The translations under genes were made by a program, and so were the position numbers. The notes under the pieces are model-generated. The model worked only from the letters and a program-made list of their open reading frames with translations. It did not search any database and was not told the DNA's origin. A DNA stretch of 64,000 nt from NCBI RefSeq assembly GCF_008704395.1, contig NZ_CP023695.1:1798001-1862000 (forward strand), in the 5' to 3' direction. This document shows positions 40,797 to 49,057 of the stretch, piece by piece; within the stretch, counting starts at the first letter, position 1; each line of letters starts with the position of its first letter. This DNA comes from Streptomyces alboniger. GTDB lineage: Bacteria; Actinomycetota; Actinomycetes; Streptomycetales; Streptomycetaceae.

Positions 40797-40951
40797 CGGG
40801 CGGCCGTGGCCTCGACCGGCAGGGGCTCCGCCGCCGACTCGGCGGTCTTCGGGCCGGGTTCGGGCACGGACGTGTCGTACGGTCGCGACGGCTCCTCCTG
40901 CCGCGGCCGCTCCTCGGCGATTCCGGTGGCGAGTGCCTTGCCGAGCCTCAT
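40793..40951 (-). CDS. 52-residue peptide gene coupled to the cysteine-rich protein
   Basis: Short gene: ATG with an excellent AGGAGG five bases upstream, 52 codons (MRLGKALATGIAEERPRQEE at the start), stop overlapping the next start by ATGA. After a short amphipathic, basic N terminus it is Pro/Glu/Ala-rich and likely disordered (PEPGPKTAESAAEPLPVEA). The strong ribosome site and overlap suggest it is truly translated and couples translation of the cysteine-rich protein. Function unknown. Confidence 0.7.
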   Translation of the reverse strand: MRLGKALATGIAEERPRQEEPSRPYDTSVPEPGPKTAESAAEPLPVEATAAR

Positions 40952-41175
40952 GACGCCTCCTAGGGACCGACTGTCCCGCCATGGTGACCCATGCGGGGGC
41001 GGGTTGGCACCGGTCGCGGGCCGTCCTGCGCCTCGCGGCCCACCCCCGGACCGTCGTGGTGGAGGACCGTGTGTACGTCATGCGCGGCAGCCGGCACGTC
41101 ATCATGTGGACGGACCGCGCGTACTACGGGGGCTCGGCCGACGGGGGTTGGCGCTCCGACCGAGCTGTAGCCCGC

Positions 41176-42408
41176 CTACCGCTGGGCGAAGACCGGCTCC
41201 CAGCGTCCGGCCGAGTCCGCCTTGGACGAGCGGTAGCCGCTGAGCGGGACCGTCTTCCGGCTCCCGATGGTGACGAGGACGAGCCGGTTGCGGTACTCGC
41301 TCGTGCCGGGCGCGATGTCCCAGGCGATGAGCCGCTTGCTGTCGGCCCAGGCGAGCAGCTGCTGCCCCGGCACCTTGGCGACGCGCTTGCCGGTGAGGGG
41401 GTCGACGACCTCGGACGCGGTGGTCTTGGAGCCGCCCACGAAATCACCCGCGGCGAGCTTCCCGTCCGGTGAGAGCCCAGCGCCGTTGAACGAGCCCAAG
41501 TGCTTCTCCTTTGGGGGGGTGCTCTTCTTGTGGCCCTCGAAGTCGTAGTACCGCCGGTACGGCGCCATGGTGAGGTTCGAGTAGACCAGGGTGCCGTCCT
41601 GGCTGAAGGCGAAGTCCTCCCGGGTGTTGATCTCGCCGGGCCAGCCGTTGCCCTGGGCCGTCTTGACAGCACTCCAGCCGGATTTACCCGACGCCACGTC
41701 GATGACGTAGAAGCCGGTCCTGCTCGGATCGGCGGGGCCGGGCAGCTCGCGCTTGCCGTCGTGCATCGGCCGGTCCATGTCCAGCAGGTCCGGGCTCTTC
41801 TCGTAGGTCGTGGCGACGAGCTTCCTGCCGTCCGGCGAGAACTCGACGCCCCCGACCTTGCGGTCCACGGGAATCCAGCGCTCGACCTTGCCGGTGAGCA
41901 GGTTCAGCAGACCGATCCGCCCGGTGGGCAGCTTGCCTTCGAGGACGGCGGCGGTGCGCATACCGGGGGCGACGTCCAGCCACCTCCATCGGGTGTCCTT
42001 GCGGTAAGTGCCGGTCTTCTGGTCGAGCAGCCGGTAGGTACGGGTGACGATCTCGTCGCCGTCGGGCTGCTTGACGCGTGCGTTCGTGCTGTACGCCGCG
42101 AGCGCCGTGTCGCCCGCGGCGATCAGGTCGCGCGGCGGCGTCTGGCCGGGGTGGGCGACGACATCGCCGCTCTTCAGCTGGCTGGCCGGGCTCGTCTCCT
42201 GCCGCTCGGTGCCGGAGCCGAGCCCCGGTACCGCCACCGCCACGACGGCGGCCGTCATGGCGGCGAGCGAGGTGCCCGCGACCGTACGGGTCCTGCGGCG
42301 CCGCCGCGCGGCCAGCACGCGGTCCGCGAAGTTCCCCGGCAGGGGCGCGCCTTGGCCGGCCTGCTCCCGCAGCGACTCGCGCACGAGTTCTTCCATGTTC
42401 ACGGTCAT
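41176..42408 (-). CDS. Membrane-anchored beta-propeller (TolB/WD40-like) protein cotranslated with a sigma factor
   Basis: 410 residues. A short cytoplasmic N terminus (MEELVRESLREQAGQG, then LPGNFADRVLAARRRRRTRT) precedes one membrane helix (AGTSLAAMTAAVVAVAVPGL), then an extracytoplasmic propeller of about 330 residues with repeated blade marks such as GGVEFSPDGRKLVATTY, DFAFSQDGTLVYSN and GLSPDGKLAAGDF. Start overlaps the sigma factor stop (ATGA). The cytoplasmic tail resembles that of SigE-family partner proteins, so it may sequester or sense for the sigma factor. No classical zinc anti-sigma motif is present. Confidence 0.85.
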   Translation of the reverse strand: MTVNMEELVRESLREQAGQGAPLPGNFADRVLAARRRRRTRTVAGTSLAAMTAAVVAVAVPGLGSGTERQETSPASQLKSGDVVAHPGQTPPRDLIAAGDTALAAYSTNARVKQPDGDEIVTRTYRLLDQKTGTYRKDTRWRWLDVAPGMRTAAVLEGKLPTGRIGLLNLLTGKVERWIPVDRKVGGVEFSPDGRKLVATTYEKSPDLLDMDRPMHDGKRELPGPADPSRTGFYVIDVASGKSGWSAVKTAQGNGWPGEINTREDFAFSQDGTLVYSNLTMAPYRRYYDFEGHKKSTPPKEKHLGSFNGAGLSPDGKLAAGDFVGGSKTTASEVVDPLTGKRVAKVPGQQLLAWADSKRLIAWDIAPGTSEYRNRLVLVTIGSRKTVPLSGYRSSKADSAGRWEPVFAQR

Positions 42409-42962
42409 ACCTCCATGGGCGAGAAGTCGGGGGACGACACCGGCCTGGGTTCGCGGTCCGGCTGGTCGACGCGCGCCAGTTCGGGAGCGAGGCTCCGCAG
42501 CCGGGCGAGGGAGCGGTGCGTCGTGCTGCGCACGGTGCCGACGGAGCAGCCGAGGATCTGGGCGACCTCCGCCTCCGGCAGGTCCTCGAAGTAGCGCAGG
42601 ACCAGGACGGTCCGCTGGCGCGTGGTGAGCTTGGCGAGCGCACCGCGCAGCACGATCCGCAGTTCGGCGGCGGACGTGCCGTCCCCGGCGGCGGCGCTCT
42701 CCGGCGGTTCGGCGACGGCCAGTTCACGCCGTGGCCACTTCAGCCGCCACCGGCTCACCTGCTGGCGGTACAGGATCCGCCGTACGTACGCCTCCGGCTC
42801 GTCGATCCGCCGCCACCGGCCCGCCGCCTTGACGAGCGCGTTCTGCAACAGGTCCTCGCCCGCGTGCCGGTCGCCGCCGCTGAGCAGCACGGCGGTCTTC
42901 AGCAGCGCCGGCGATCTGGTCTCCACGAAGTCCCGGAAACTGTCCTGCTCTTGCGCATCCAT
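42405..42962 (-). CDS. SigE-family ECF-like RNA polymerase sigma factor
   Basis: 185 residues. Region 2: FRDFVETRSPALLKTAVLLS, then RHAGEDLLQNALVKAAGRW and DEPEAYVRRILYRQQVSRWR; region 4: LTTRQRTVLVLRYFEDLPEA and VAQILGCSVGTVRSTTHRSL. This is the SigE-family (ECF subgroup of actinobacteria) pattern. It is cotranslated with the membrane propeller protein. The target promoter is unknown, and no clear self-type promoter was found upstream. ATG of MDAQEQDSF chosen. Confidence 0.93.
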   Translation of the reverse strand: MDAQEQDSFRDFVETRSPALLKTAVLLSGGDRHAGEDLLQNALVKAAGRWRRIDEPEAYVRRILYRQQVSRWRLKWPRRELAVAEPPESAAAGDGTSAAELRIVLRGALAKLTTRQRTVLVLRYFEDLPEAEVAQILGCSVGTVRSTTHRSLARLRSLAPELARVDQPDREPRPVSSPDFSPMEV

Positions 42963-43045
42963 CGTCACCTTCGCTCCCTGGGGGGCCTGTTGCCCTCCCA
43001 CGTGTATGAGGACGGGTCCGAACGCCCCCCGCTATGCCTGCTGCG

Positions 43046-43080
43046 GGAAAAAGAAAAACGGCCACCCCGGAGGGTGGCCG
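43046..43080 (-). terminator. Rho-independent terminator of the lipoprotein gene
   Basis: CGGCCACCC (43059-43067) and GGGTGGCCG (43072-43080) form a perfect 9-bp stem with a 4-base loop. In the minus direction the stem is followed by a T-rich tract (complement of GGGAAAAAGAAAAA), rare in this genome and a classical terminator. Confidence 0.9.
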
Positions 43081-43097
43081 CTCGGGTGGAGCGAGGT

Positions 43098-43706
43098 TCA
43101 GTTCGCGCCGGGGAAGCCCGCCGCCTTGGTCCAGCGCAGCGTCTTGCTGTACCGGCTGAACGTGACCTTCTTGCCGCCGGGCGCGACGGCGATCTTCTCC
43201 CAGCCGTCGAAGTTCCTCGTGAGGTGCTTGTCCCACTTGGTCAGCGATCCCGTGGCCACGGCGGCGACAGACTCCATGGGCGGTTCGCCGTCCGCGCACC
43301 ACGGGGCGAAGTCCCCGAAGGCCGCGACCGTGCCGTCCTTGGCCTTGAGCCCGATGCCCTGGCAGGCGTCGGTCCTCGTCTTGTAGATCACGGCGGGCTT
43401 GGACCAGCCCTTGGCCCTGGGGCTGTAGTCCTGCACGAAGAGCCCCTTGCCACGCATGTAGTGCATGGCGACGCGCCGCCCGTCGGCGAGCTTGACCTGC
43501 GCGTTGAACGGGCTCGGGCTGCCGCTCCAGGGGATGTCGCTCTTGCGCAGCGGGTAACTGTGATCACCCGTCGCGGCCCGGCTCACCTCCCGCGCCGCCG
43601 CGTGCCCCTCACCTCGGGGCTGCCCCACACTCTGACCGCACCCGGCCACCAGGCCGAACACCGTCACCGCACCCAGGGCCATAGCCCGGAGACCCATCCT
43701 GTGCAT
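43098..43706 (-). CDS. Hypothetical secreted lipoprotein
   Basis: 202 residues. The signal peptide is MGLRAMALGAVTVFGLVAGC, with the lipobox LVAGC. The mature part has a beta-rich look (VKLADGRRVAMHYMRGKGLF, KPAVIYKTRTDACQGIG, AAFGDFAPWCADGE), with two cysteines that could form a disulfide. No known domain. ATG behind GGGGGAG. It stands between dapD and the sigma operon, and has its own T-tailed terminator. Confidence 0.8.
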   Translation of the reverse strand: MHRMGLRAMALGAVTVFGLVAGCGQSVGQPRGEGHAAAREVSRAATGDHSYPLRKSDIPWSGSPSPFNAQVKLADGRRVAMHYMRGKGLFVQDYSPRAKGWSKPAVIYKTRTDACQGIGLKAKDGTVAAFGDFAPWCADGEPPMESVAAVATGSLTKWDKHLTRNFDGWEKIAVAPGGKKVTFSRYSKTLRWTKAAGFPGAN

Positions 43707-43719
43707 ACCGCTCCCCCTG

Positions 43720-43761
43720 TGTTAGTTGTGGCTGTGCAGATGTTAGTTGTGGCTGTGCAGA
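43720..43761. repeat. 21-bp perfect tandem duplication spanning the dapD stop
   Basis: The 21 bases at 43741-43761, covering the last codons and TAA of dapD on the minus strand, are repeated without change at 43720-43740, directly abutting. The extra copy places a second LHSHN-stop sequence after the true stop. Confidence 0.95.
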
Positions 43762-44732
43762 ACGTCGTTCAGGCCGCCCCAGACCGCGTTGTTCGGGCGG
43801 GCCTCGACGGTGCCGGTGACCGAGTTGCGGCGGAAGAGGATGTTCGAGGCGCCGGACAGCTCACGGGCCTTGACGATCTGTCCGTCGGGCATGGTCACGC
43901 GGGTACCGGCCGTGACGTACAGCCCCGCCTCGACGACGCACTCGTCGCCCAGCGCGATGCCGACGCCCGCCTCGGCGCCGACCAGGCAGCGCTCGCCGAT
44001 GACGATGCGGACGTTGCCGCCGCCGGACAGGGTGCCCATCGTGGAGGCGCCGCCGCCGATGTCCGAGCCGTCGCCGACGACGACACCGGCGGAGATACGG
44101 CCCTCGACCATGGAGGTGCCGAGCGTGCCCGCGTTGAAGTTCACGAAGCCCTCGTGCATGACCGTGGTGCCCTCGGCGAGGTGCGCGCCGAGCCGGACCC
44201 GGTCGGCGTCGGCGATGCGGACGCCCTTCGGCACGACGTAGTCGGTCATGCGCGGGAACTTGTCGACGGACGTCACGGCGAGGTGCAGTCCCTCGGCGCG
44301 GGCGTTGAGCCGCACCTTCTCGACGTCGTCGACGGCGACCGGGCCGAGCGAGGTCCAGGCGACGTTGGCGAGGAAGGCGAACTGGCCGTCGAGGTTCACG
44401 CCGTGCGGCTTGACCAGGCGGTGCGAGAGCAGGTGCAGCCGGAGGTAGACGTCGTGGGCGTCCAGCGGCTTGTCGTCGAGGGAGGCGATGACCGTACGTA
44501 CGGCGATGATCTCCACGCCACGGCGGGCGTCCGGGCCGATCGCCTTGGCGGCGCCCTCGCCCAGCAGCTCCACGGCACGCTCGGCGGACAGCCGCTCGCT
44601 GCCGGCGGGACCCGGCTCAGCGGTCAGCTCGGGCGCGGGGAACCAGGTGTCGAGGACGGTGCCGTCGGCGGTGACGGTGGCGAGGCCTGCGGCGATGGCG
44701 CCGGTGGTGCGGGGTGCGTTCGTGTCGGTCAT
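43743..44732 (-). CDS. dapD: 2,3,4,5-tetrahydropyridine-2,6-dicarboxylate N-succinyltransferase DapD
   Basis: 329-residue trimeric succinyltransferase of lysine and diaminopimelate synthesis: transfers succinyl from succinyl-CoA to tetrahydrodipicolinate. The actinobacterial DapD form: an N-terminal alpha/beta part, then a left-handed beta-helix with hexapeptide pattern ([80 protein letters not shown]). Essential for peptidoglycan and lysine. ATG start; the stop lies in a tandem duplication. Confidence 0.97.
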   Translation of the reverse strand: MTDTNAPRTTGAIAAGLATVTADGTVLDTWFPAPELTAEPGPAGSERLSAERAVELLGEGAAKAIGPDARRGVEIIAVRTVIASLDDKPLDAHDVYLRLHLLSHRLVKPHGVNLDGQFAFLANVAWTSLGPVAVDDVEKVRLNARAEGLHLAVTSVDKFPRMTDYVVPKGVRIADADRVRLGAHLAEGTTVMHEGFVNFNAGTLGTSMVEGRISAGVVVGDGSDIGGGASTMGTLSGGGNVRIVIGERCLVGAEAGVGIALGDECVVEAGLYVTAGTRVTMPDGQIVKARELSGASNILFRRNSVTGTVEARPNNAVWGGLNDVLHSHN

Positions 44733-44775
44733 GGGTGAAACCTAACCGGAGCGGCCTCGCGCGGGCGAACCGGTC

Positions 44776-45336
44776 TCACGCTCCGGGCCGCCCCCGTGCG
44801 GGCGCGAGCAGTCGGCCGAGCATCTCGCGCGCGTACGCCTCGTCGTACGTCCCGCCGGTGAGCAGCACCTGGAGGCAGATGCCGTCCATGAGGGCGACCA
44901 GGGCGCGCGCGGTGACCGGATCGGTGCGCGGGGCCAGGATGCCGGTGAGGCCCTGGCACCACTCGGCGGCCACCGGCCGCAGCGCGGGCCTGCGCAGGGC
45001 GGCGAGGTACAGCTCGTACTCCAGCTCGACGCCCGTGCGCTCTCCCGCGAGCCAGTCGCCGAGCAGCCCCGCCAGCTCCGCGGCGAGGTCGGCATGCGGA
45101 TCCTCGAAGGTGCCGCTCGCGGCCACCGCCTTCGCGAAGCCCTCGTTCGCCTGCCGCAACGCGGCGACCAGCAGCTCGTCGAGTGTCCTGAAGTGGTACG
45201 TCGTCGAGCCGAGCGGCACATCGGCCTCGGCGGCGGCCGAGCGGTGGCTGAGCCCGCCGATCCCCTTCTCCCCCACCACCCGGATCGCGGCGTCGATGAT
45301 CCGCTGGCGGCGCTCGGGGTCGTAGCGGCGGGGCAT
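44776..45336 (-). CDS. TetR family regulator of the SMR efflux gene
   Basis: 186 residues. N-terminal TetR helix-turn-helix: RQRIIDAAIRVVGEKGIGGL, then VPLGSTTYHFRTLDELLVAA. C-terminal ligand domain is helical. Its ATG overlaps the SMR stop by one base (TGATG), so the two are coupled. It likely represses the pair by binding the two TGTACGAGYGTACGCA elements just before the SMR start, and releases on binding a cationic compound. Confidence 0.9.
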   Translation of the reverse strand: MPRRYDPERRQRIIDAAIRVVGEKGIGGLSHRSAAAEADVPLGSTTYHFRTLDELLVAALRQANEGFAKAVAASGTFEDPHADLAAELAGLLGDWLAGERTGVELEYELYLAALRRPALRPVAAEWCQGLTGILAPRTDPVTARALVALMDGICLQVLLTGGTYDEAYAREMLGRLLAPARGRPGA

Positions 45337-45656
45337 CAGTGGGCCCCGCCCAGGTTGAGCACGACGACACCCACGATCACGAGCGCGATGCCCGCGAGCT
45401 TGAGCGGACTGGCCGATTCCCCGAGGAACAGCATGCCGATGCCGGCGACGGCGGCTGTGCCGATGCCGGCCCAGATCGCGTAGGCGGTACCCACGGAGAG
45501 CGTCTTGAGGGTCTGCGCGAGCAGGGTGAAGGCGATCAGATACCCGGCGAGCGTGATCAGAGAGGGCCACAGCCTGCTGAATCCCTCGCTGAACTTCATG
45601 GCCGTGGTGGCGGCCACCTCCGCCGCGATGGCCCCGGCCAGCAGTACGTATCCCAT
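45336..45656 (-). CDS. Small multidrug resistance (EmrE/QacE-type) efflux protein
   Basis: 106 residues with four membrane helices, the SMR layout. The proton/drug glutamate is E13 in IAAEVAATTAMKFSEGF, aligned with EmrE E14; the third and fourth helices are GTAYAIWAGIGTAAVAGIGM and LKLAGIALVIVGVVVLNLGG, with the conserved YAIWAG-type tryptophan. A proton-coupled exporter of quaternary ammonium or similar cations (or guanidinium in the Gdx branch). Encoded directly behind its operator and coupled to tetR. Confidence 0.93.
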   Translation of the reverse strand: MGYVLLAGAIAAEVAATTAMKFSEGFSRLWPSLITLAGYLIAFTLLAQTLKTLSVGTAYAIWAGIGTAAVAGIGMLFLGESASPLKLAGIALVIVGVVVLNLGGAH

Positions 45657-45657
45657 G

Positions 45658-45695
45658 TGTACGAGTGTACGCATCGTTGTGTACGAGCGTACGCA
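45658..45695. promoter_or_regulatory. Two 16-bp TetR operator repeats
   Basis: TGTACGAGTGTACGCA (45658-45673) and TGTACGAGCGTACGCA (45680-45695) differ at one base. Each contains the dyad GTAC-N4-GTAC, and they are 22 bp apart, two helical turns. The first copy starts two bases before the SMR ATG. Confidence 0.75.
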
Positions 45696-45780
45696 AAGGC
45701 CTGGACCCTCACCGGATAGGGTGACGCGATCGCTGTGGGGGCCACAGAACGAACGACGCACACCATGGAGCGCAAGAGCG

Positions 45781-46896
45781 ATGCCGGACACATCGGGGTG
45801 GGGACCGCACGGACCGCGGACGGGCCCGCCGACTAACGGACCGGCACCGATGCCTGGGCCGGGGCCGGGGCAGGGCTGGGGCCCCTACGACTGGCGGCAC
45901 AACCCCTGGGGCCCGCCGCCTCCCCCGCCGAAGCCCGGCGTCATCCCCCTCGCCCCGCTCGGCGTCGACCGGATACTCGGCGGCGCCTTCGCCACGATGC
46001 GGCGCTACGCCAAGCCCCTCTTCGGTACGGCCGCCGCCGCGTACGGCCTGCTGGCCCTGCTGATGACGGGCGCGCTCCTCATCGCGTACGGCGCCACCCG
46101 CGACGACTTCCGGGCCCTGTACGCACCGGGCGCCACCTTCTCCTGGGAGCACGGCCGCCCGCTGCTGCTGGCCTTCGGCGCCGTCTGGCTGGCGGGTCTG
46201 CTGGGCAGCCTCGCCGTCAACTCCTTCATCCAGGCCGCCTGCGCGGCGACCCTGCACGAGGCGGTCATCGGCCGCGCCACGACGTTCCGGGCGGTGTGGC
46301 GCAAGGCCTGGTCGCGCACACCGTCGGTGGCGGCCGTGACACTGCTGCTCGCTCTCATCCTGCTGCTGCCGGTCGCGGCGTTCACCCTGCTCATCGTCGC
46401 CTTCTTCGTGACGGTCCTGACCGATTCGACGGCCCCCTTCGGTGTGGTCTTCCTCCTCTTCCTCCTGGTGCTCCCCCTGTCGGCCTGGCTGTACGTCCTG
46501 TTCGCCTTCGCCCCGGCGGCGGCGGTCCTGGAGACCGCGGGCCCCTTCACGGCGCTGCGCCGCTCCGTACGGCTCGTACGCGGCGCCTGGTGGCGCACGT
46601 TCGGCATCTCGCTGCTCGCCGGGGTGATCGTGGTGATCGTGTCCCTGGCGTTCCGCCTCCCGCTCCAGTTCGCCGCCCCGGAGCCTCCCGCGGTCAATCC
46701 GGACAGCGACACATCGGAGATCCTCTTCGACCAACTCCGCTCCCAGTTCGGCCTCTACGCGGTCCTCGGCCTCCTGGGCACCCTCCTCACCCAACTCCTG
46801 GCCACGGTCTTCCTCCCCCTGGTGACGGCCCTGCTCTACATAGACCGCCGCATCCGCAAGGAGGGCCTGGCCCACGCCTTGCACTCGGCGGCGTGA
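45781..46896 (+). CDS. Multi-pass membrane protein, glycerophosphodiester phosphodiesterase membrane-domain-like
   Basis: 371 residues. N-terminal 55 residues are Gly/Pro/Trp-rich (GPTNGPAPMPGPGPGQGW), then PLGVDRILGGAFATMRRYAK, the start of the DUF7544/GDPD membrane-domain family, and six to seven membrane helices with the mid helix pair SVAAVTLLLALILLLPVAAF and FGVVFLLFLLVLPLSAWLYV, and cytoplasmic loop RSVRLVRGAWWRTFG. ATG at the position preceding PDTSGWGPHG; earlier frame lacks a ribosome site. Function unknown. Confidence 0.8.
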   Translation: MPDTSGWGPHGPRTGPPTNGPAPMPGPGPGQGWGPYDWRHNPWGPPPPPPKPGVIPLAPLGVDRILGGAFATMRRYAKPLFGTAAAAYGLLALLMTGALLIAYGATRDDFRALYAPGATFSWEHGRPLLLAFGAVWLAGLLGSLAVNSFIQAACAATLHEAVIGRATTFRAVWRKAWSRTPSVAAVTLLLALILLLPVAAFTLLIVAFFVTVLTDSTAPFGVVFLLFLLVLPLSAWLYVLFAFAPAAAVLETAGPFTALRRSVRLVRGAWWRTFGISLLAGVIVVIVSLAFRLPLQFAAPEPPAVNPDSDTSEILFDQLRSQFGLYAVLGLLGTLLTQLLATVFLPLVTALLYIDRRIRKEGLAHALHSAA

Positions 46897-46901
46897 ACAC
46901 G

Positions 46902-46937
46902 ACGAAGCCCCCCGGAGAATTCTCCGGGGGGCTTCGT
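46902..46937. terminator. Perfect 36-bp palindromic terminator
   Basis: The 36 bases are an uninterrupted perfect palindrome centred on GAATTC, between the convergent membrane-protein gene and the end of the suf operon. Likely terminates both. Confidence 0.85.
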
Positions 46938-46963
46938 GTACGGGCGTACGGCAGAGCCTGAGA

Positions 46964-47302
46964 TCAGACGTTGAACCCGAGCGCCCGCAGCTGCTCACGC
47001 CCATCGTCCGTGATCTTGTCCGGACCCCACGGCGGCATCCAGACCCAGTTGATCCGCAGTTCGTTGACGATGCCCTCCGTGGCGGACTTCGCCTGGTCCT
47101 CGATGACGTCGGTCAGCGGGCAGGCCGCGGACGTCAGCGTCATGTCGATCGTGGCGATGTTGGCGTCGTCGACGTGGATGCCGTAGATCAGGCCGAGGTT
47201 GACGACGTCGATGCCCAGCTCGGGGTCGACGACGTCGTACAGCGCCTCGCGGACCTCTTCCTCGGAAGCCGGCTTCGTGGTCAGGGTCTCGTTCTCGCTC
47301 AT
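46964..47302 (-). CDS. sufT: SufT-like DUF59/MIP18 iron-sulfur maturation protein
   Basis: 112 residues of the DUF59 (MIP18/PaaD) family. Signature VVDPELGIDVVNLGLIYGI and the reactive-site LTSAACPLTDVI. SufT helps insert Fe-S clusters made by the Suf machinery into target proteins. The ATG overlaps the sufU stop (ATGA), the last gene of the suf operon. The C-terminal NELRINWVWMPPWGPDKITD is the family's end motif. Confidence 0.93.
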   Translation of the reverse strand: MSENETLTTKPASEEEVREALYDVVDPELGIDVVNLGLIYGIHVDDANIATIDMTLTSAACPLTDVIEDQAKSATEGIVNELRINWVWMPPWGPDKITDDGREQLRALGFNV

Positions 47303-47784
47303 GCGGTCTTCCTCTCGGCGACAGCGTCAGCGGCGCTGTCGTTCTCGCCCAGCGCCTGGGCCGTCGCGTCCTTCCACGCCATCCAGCTCAGCAGAGCACA
47401 CTTGACGCGCGCGGGGTACTTGGAGACCCCGGCGAACGCGACCGCGTCCTCCAGGACCTCTTCCATGGCGTCGTCGGGCTCCAGCTTCCCCTTGGACTGC
47501 ATCAGCTCCAGGAAGACCTCCTGGATCTTCCGCGCCTCGGCCAGCTCCTTGCCGACCAGCAGGTCGTTCAGGACGGACGCGCTGGCCTGGCTGATGGAGC
47601 AGCCCTGGCCCTCGTACGACACGTCGGCGATCGTCGACCCGTCGTACTTGACGCGCAGGGTGATCTCGTCCCCGCACGTCGGGTTGACGTGGTGCACCTC
47701 GGCGTCGCCATCGCGCAGACCACGCCCGTGCGGGTGCTTGTAGTGGTCCAGGATGACTTCCTGGTACATCGAATCCAGCTTCAC
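47299..47784 (-). CDS. sufU: SufU, sulfur transfer partner of SufS
   Basis: 161 residues, from GTG (VKLDSMYQEVILDHYKHPHG). Zinc/sulfur-accepting cysteines in NPTCGDE, GQGCSIS and RVKCALLSW, the SufU pattern with the family's inserted loop before the last Cys. It accepts persulfide sulfur from SufS and passes it to SufBCD. Open frame extends far upstream but only as a shadow of sufS; GTG fits known N termini. It is 16 bp after sufS and overlaps sufT. Confidence 0.95.
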   Translation of the reverse strand: MKLDSMYQEVILDHYKHPHGRGLRDGDAEVHHVNPTCGDEITLRVKYDGSTIADVSYEGQGCSISQASASVLNDLLVGKELAEARKIQEVFLELMQSKGKLEPDDAMEEVLEDAVAFAGVSKYPARVKCALLSWMAWKDATAQALGENDSAADAVAERKTA

Positions 47785-47800
47785 GTTCCCAGCCAGCCCC

Positions 47801-49057
47801 TCAGCCGAAGAAGTTCCGTACGTGCTCCAGGCCGTCGACGAGCGCGTCGATCTCGCCGGGCGTGGAGTACAGATAGAACGACGCTCGCGTGGTCGCAGGA
47901 ATTCCGTACCGCAGGCAGACGGGCCGCGCGCAGTGGTGGCCCACGCGGACCGCGATGCCCTGCTCGTCGAGGACCTGGCCCACGTCGTGCGGGTGGATGT
48001 CGCCGAGCGTGAAGGAGATCGCCGCGCCGCGGTCCTCGGCCGTCGCCGGGCCGATGATCCGCAGGTCGGTGACCTCACCGAGGCGCTTCACCGCGTACTC
48101 GGTGATCGCGTGCTCATGGGCGGCGATCTTGTCCATGCCGATGGCCGACAGATAGTCCACGGCCGCGCCGAGCCCCACGGCCTGGGAGACCGGCGGCGTG
48201 CCCGCCTCGAACTTGTGCGGCGCCGGGGCGTACGTCGAGGAGTGCATCGACACCGTCTCGATCATCTCGCCGCCGCCGAGGAAGGGCGGGAGGTCCTCCA
48301 GGAGCTCCTGCCGTCCCCACAGCACGCCGATGCCCGTCGGGCCGCACATCTTGTGGCCGGTGAAGGCCACGAAGTCCGCCTGGAGCGCCTGCACGTCCAG
48401 CGGCATGTGCGGGGCGGCCTGCGAGGCGTCGATCAGGACGAGCGCGCCGACCTCCTGGGCGCGGCGCACGATGGCCTCGACCGGGTTGAACGTGCCCAGG
48501 ATGTTCGACACCAGCACGAAGGAGACGATCTTCGTCTTCTCGGTGATGACCTCGTCGATGTTGGAGAGGTCGAGGCGGCCGTCGTCGGTGAGGCCGAACC
48601 ACTTCAGCTTCGCGCCCGTGCGCTGCGAGAGCAGCTGCCACGGCACGATGTTGGAGTGGTGCTCCATCTCCGTGATGACTATCTCGGTCTCGTGGTCCAC
48701 GCGGTAGGGCTCGTCGGCCCAGCCGAGCATGTTGGCGACGAGGTTCAGCGACTCCGAGGCGTTCTTGGTGAAGATCACCTCGTCGCGGCTGGGCGCGTTG
48801 ATGAACGCCGCGACCTTGTCACGGGCGCCCTCGTACAGCGCCGTGGCCTCCTCGGCGAGGACGTGCACGCCGCGGTGGACGTTGGCGTTGTGCTGCTCGT
48901 AGTACTCGTTCAGTACGTCGAGGACCTGGCGCGGCGTCTGGGACGTCGCCGCGTTGTCCAGGTACACGAGCTTCTTGCCGTCGTGGATCGTGCGGTCCAG
49001 GATCGGGAAGTCCTTGCGGATCGCCTCGGTGTCGAGGAGGCCCGGCAGCTGTGTCAC
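47801..49057 (-). CDS. sufS: Cysteine desulfurase SufS
   Basis: 418-residue PLP enzyme that removes sulfur from cysteine to supply the Suf machine. N-terminal IRKDFPILDRTIHDGKKLVY, lysine in VAFTGHKMCGPTGIG and active Cys in VGHHCARPVCLRYG, with LFAP-type closing. GTG start overlaps the sufC stop (GTGA). It works with SufU next to it. Confidence 0.96.
   Translation of the reverse strand: MTQLPGLLDTEAIRKDFPILDRTIHDGKKLVYLDNAATSQTPRQVLDVLNEYYEQHNANVHRGVHVLAEEATALYEGARDKVAAFINAPSRDEVIFTKNASESLNLVANMLGWADEPYRVDHETEIVITEMEHHSNIVPWQLLSQRTGAKLKWFGLTDDGRLDLSNIDEVITEKTKIVSFVLVSNILGTFNPVEAIVRRAQEVGALVLIDASQAAPHMPLDVQALQADFVAFTGHKMCGPTGIGVLWGRQELLEDLPPFLGGGEMIETVSMHSSTYAPAPHKFEAGTPPVSQAVGLGAAVDYLSAIGMDKIAAHEHAITEYAVKRLGEVTDLRIIGPATAEDRGAAISFTLGDIHPHDVGQVLDEQGIAVRVGHHCARPVCLRYGIPATTRASFYLYSTPGEIDALVDGLEHVRNFFG

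Noticed and set aside
40981..41472. 163-codon plus-strand frame starting in the 224-bp gap before the propeller gene
   Set aside because: Most of it is antisense to the propeller gene, it has no ribosome site and no recognisable domain. The gap itself shows nothing I can name.
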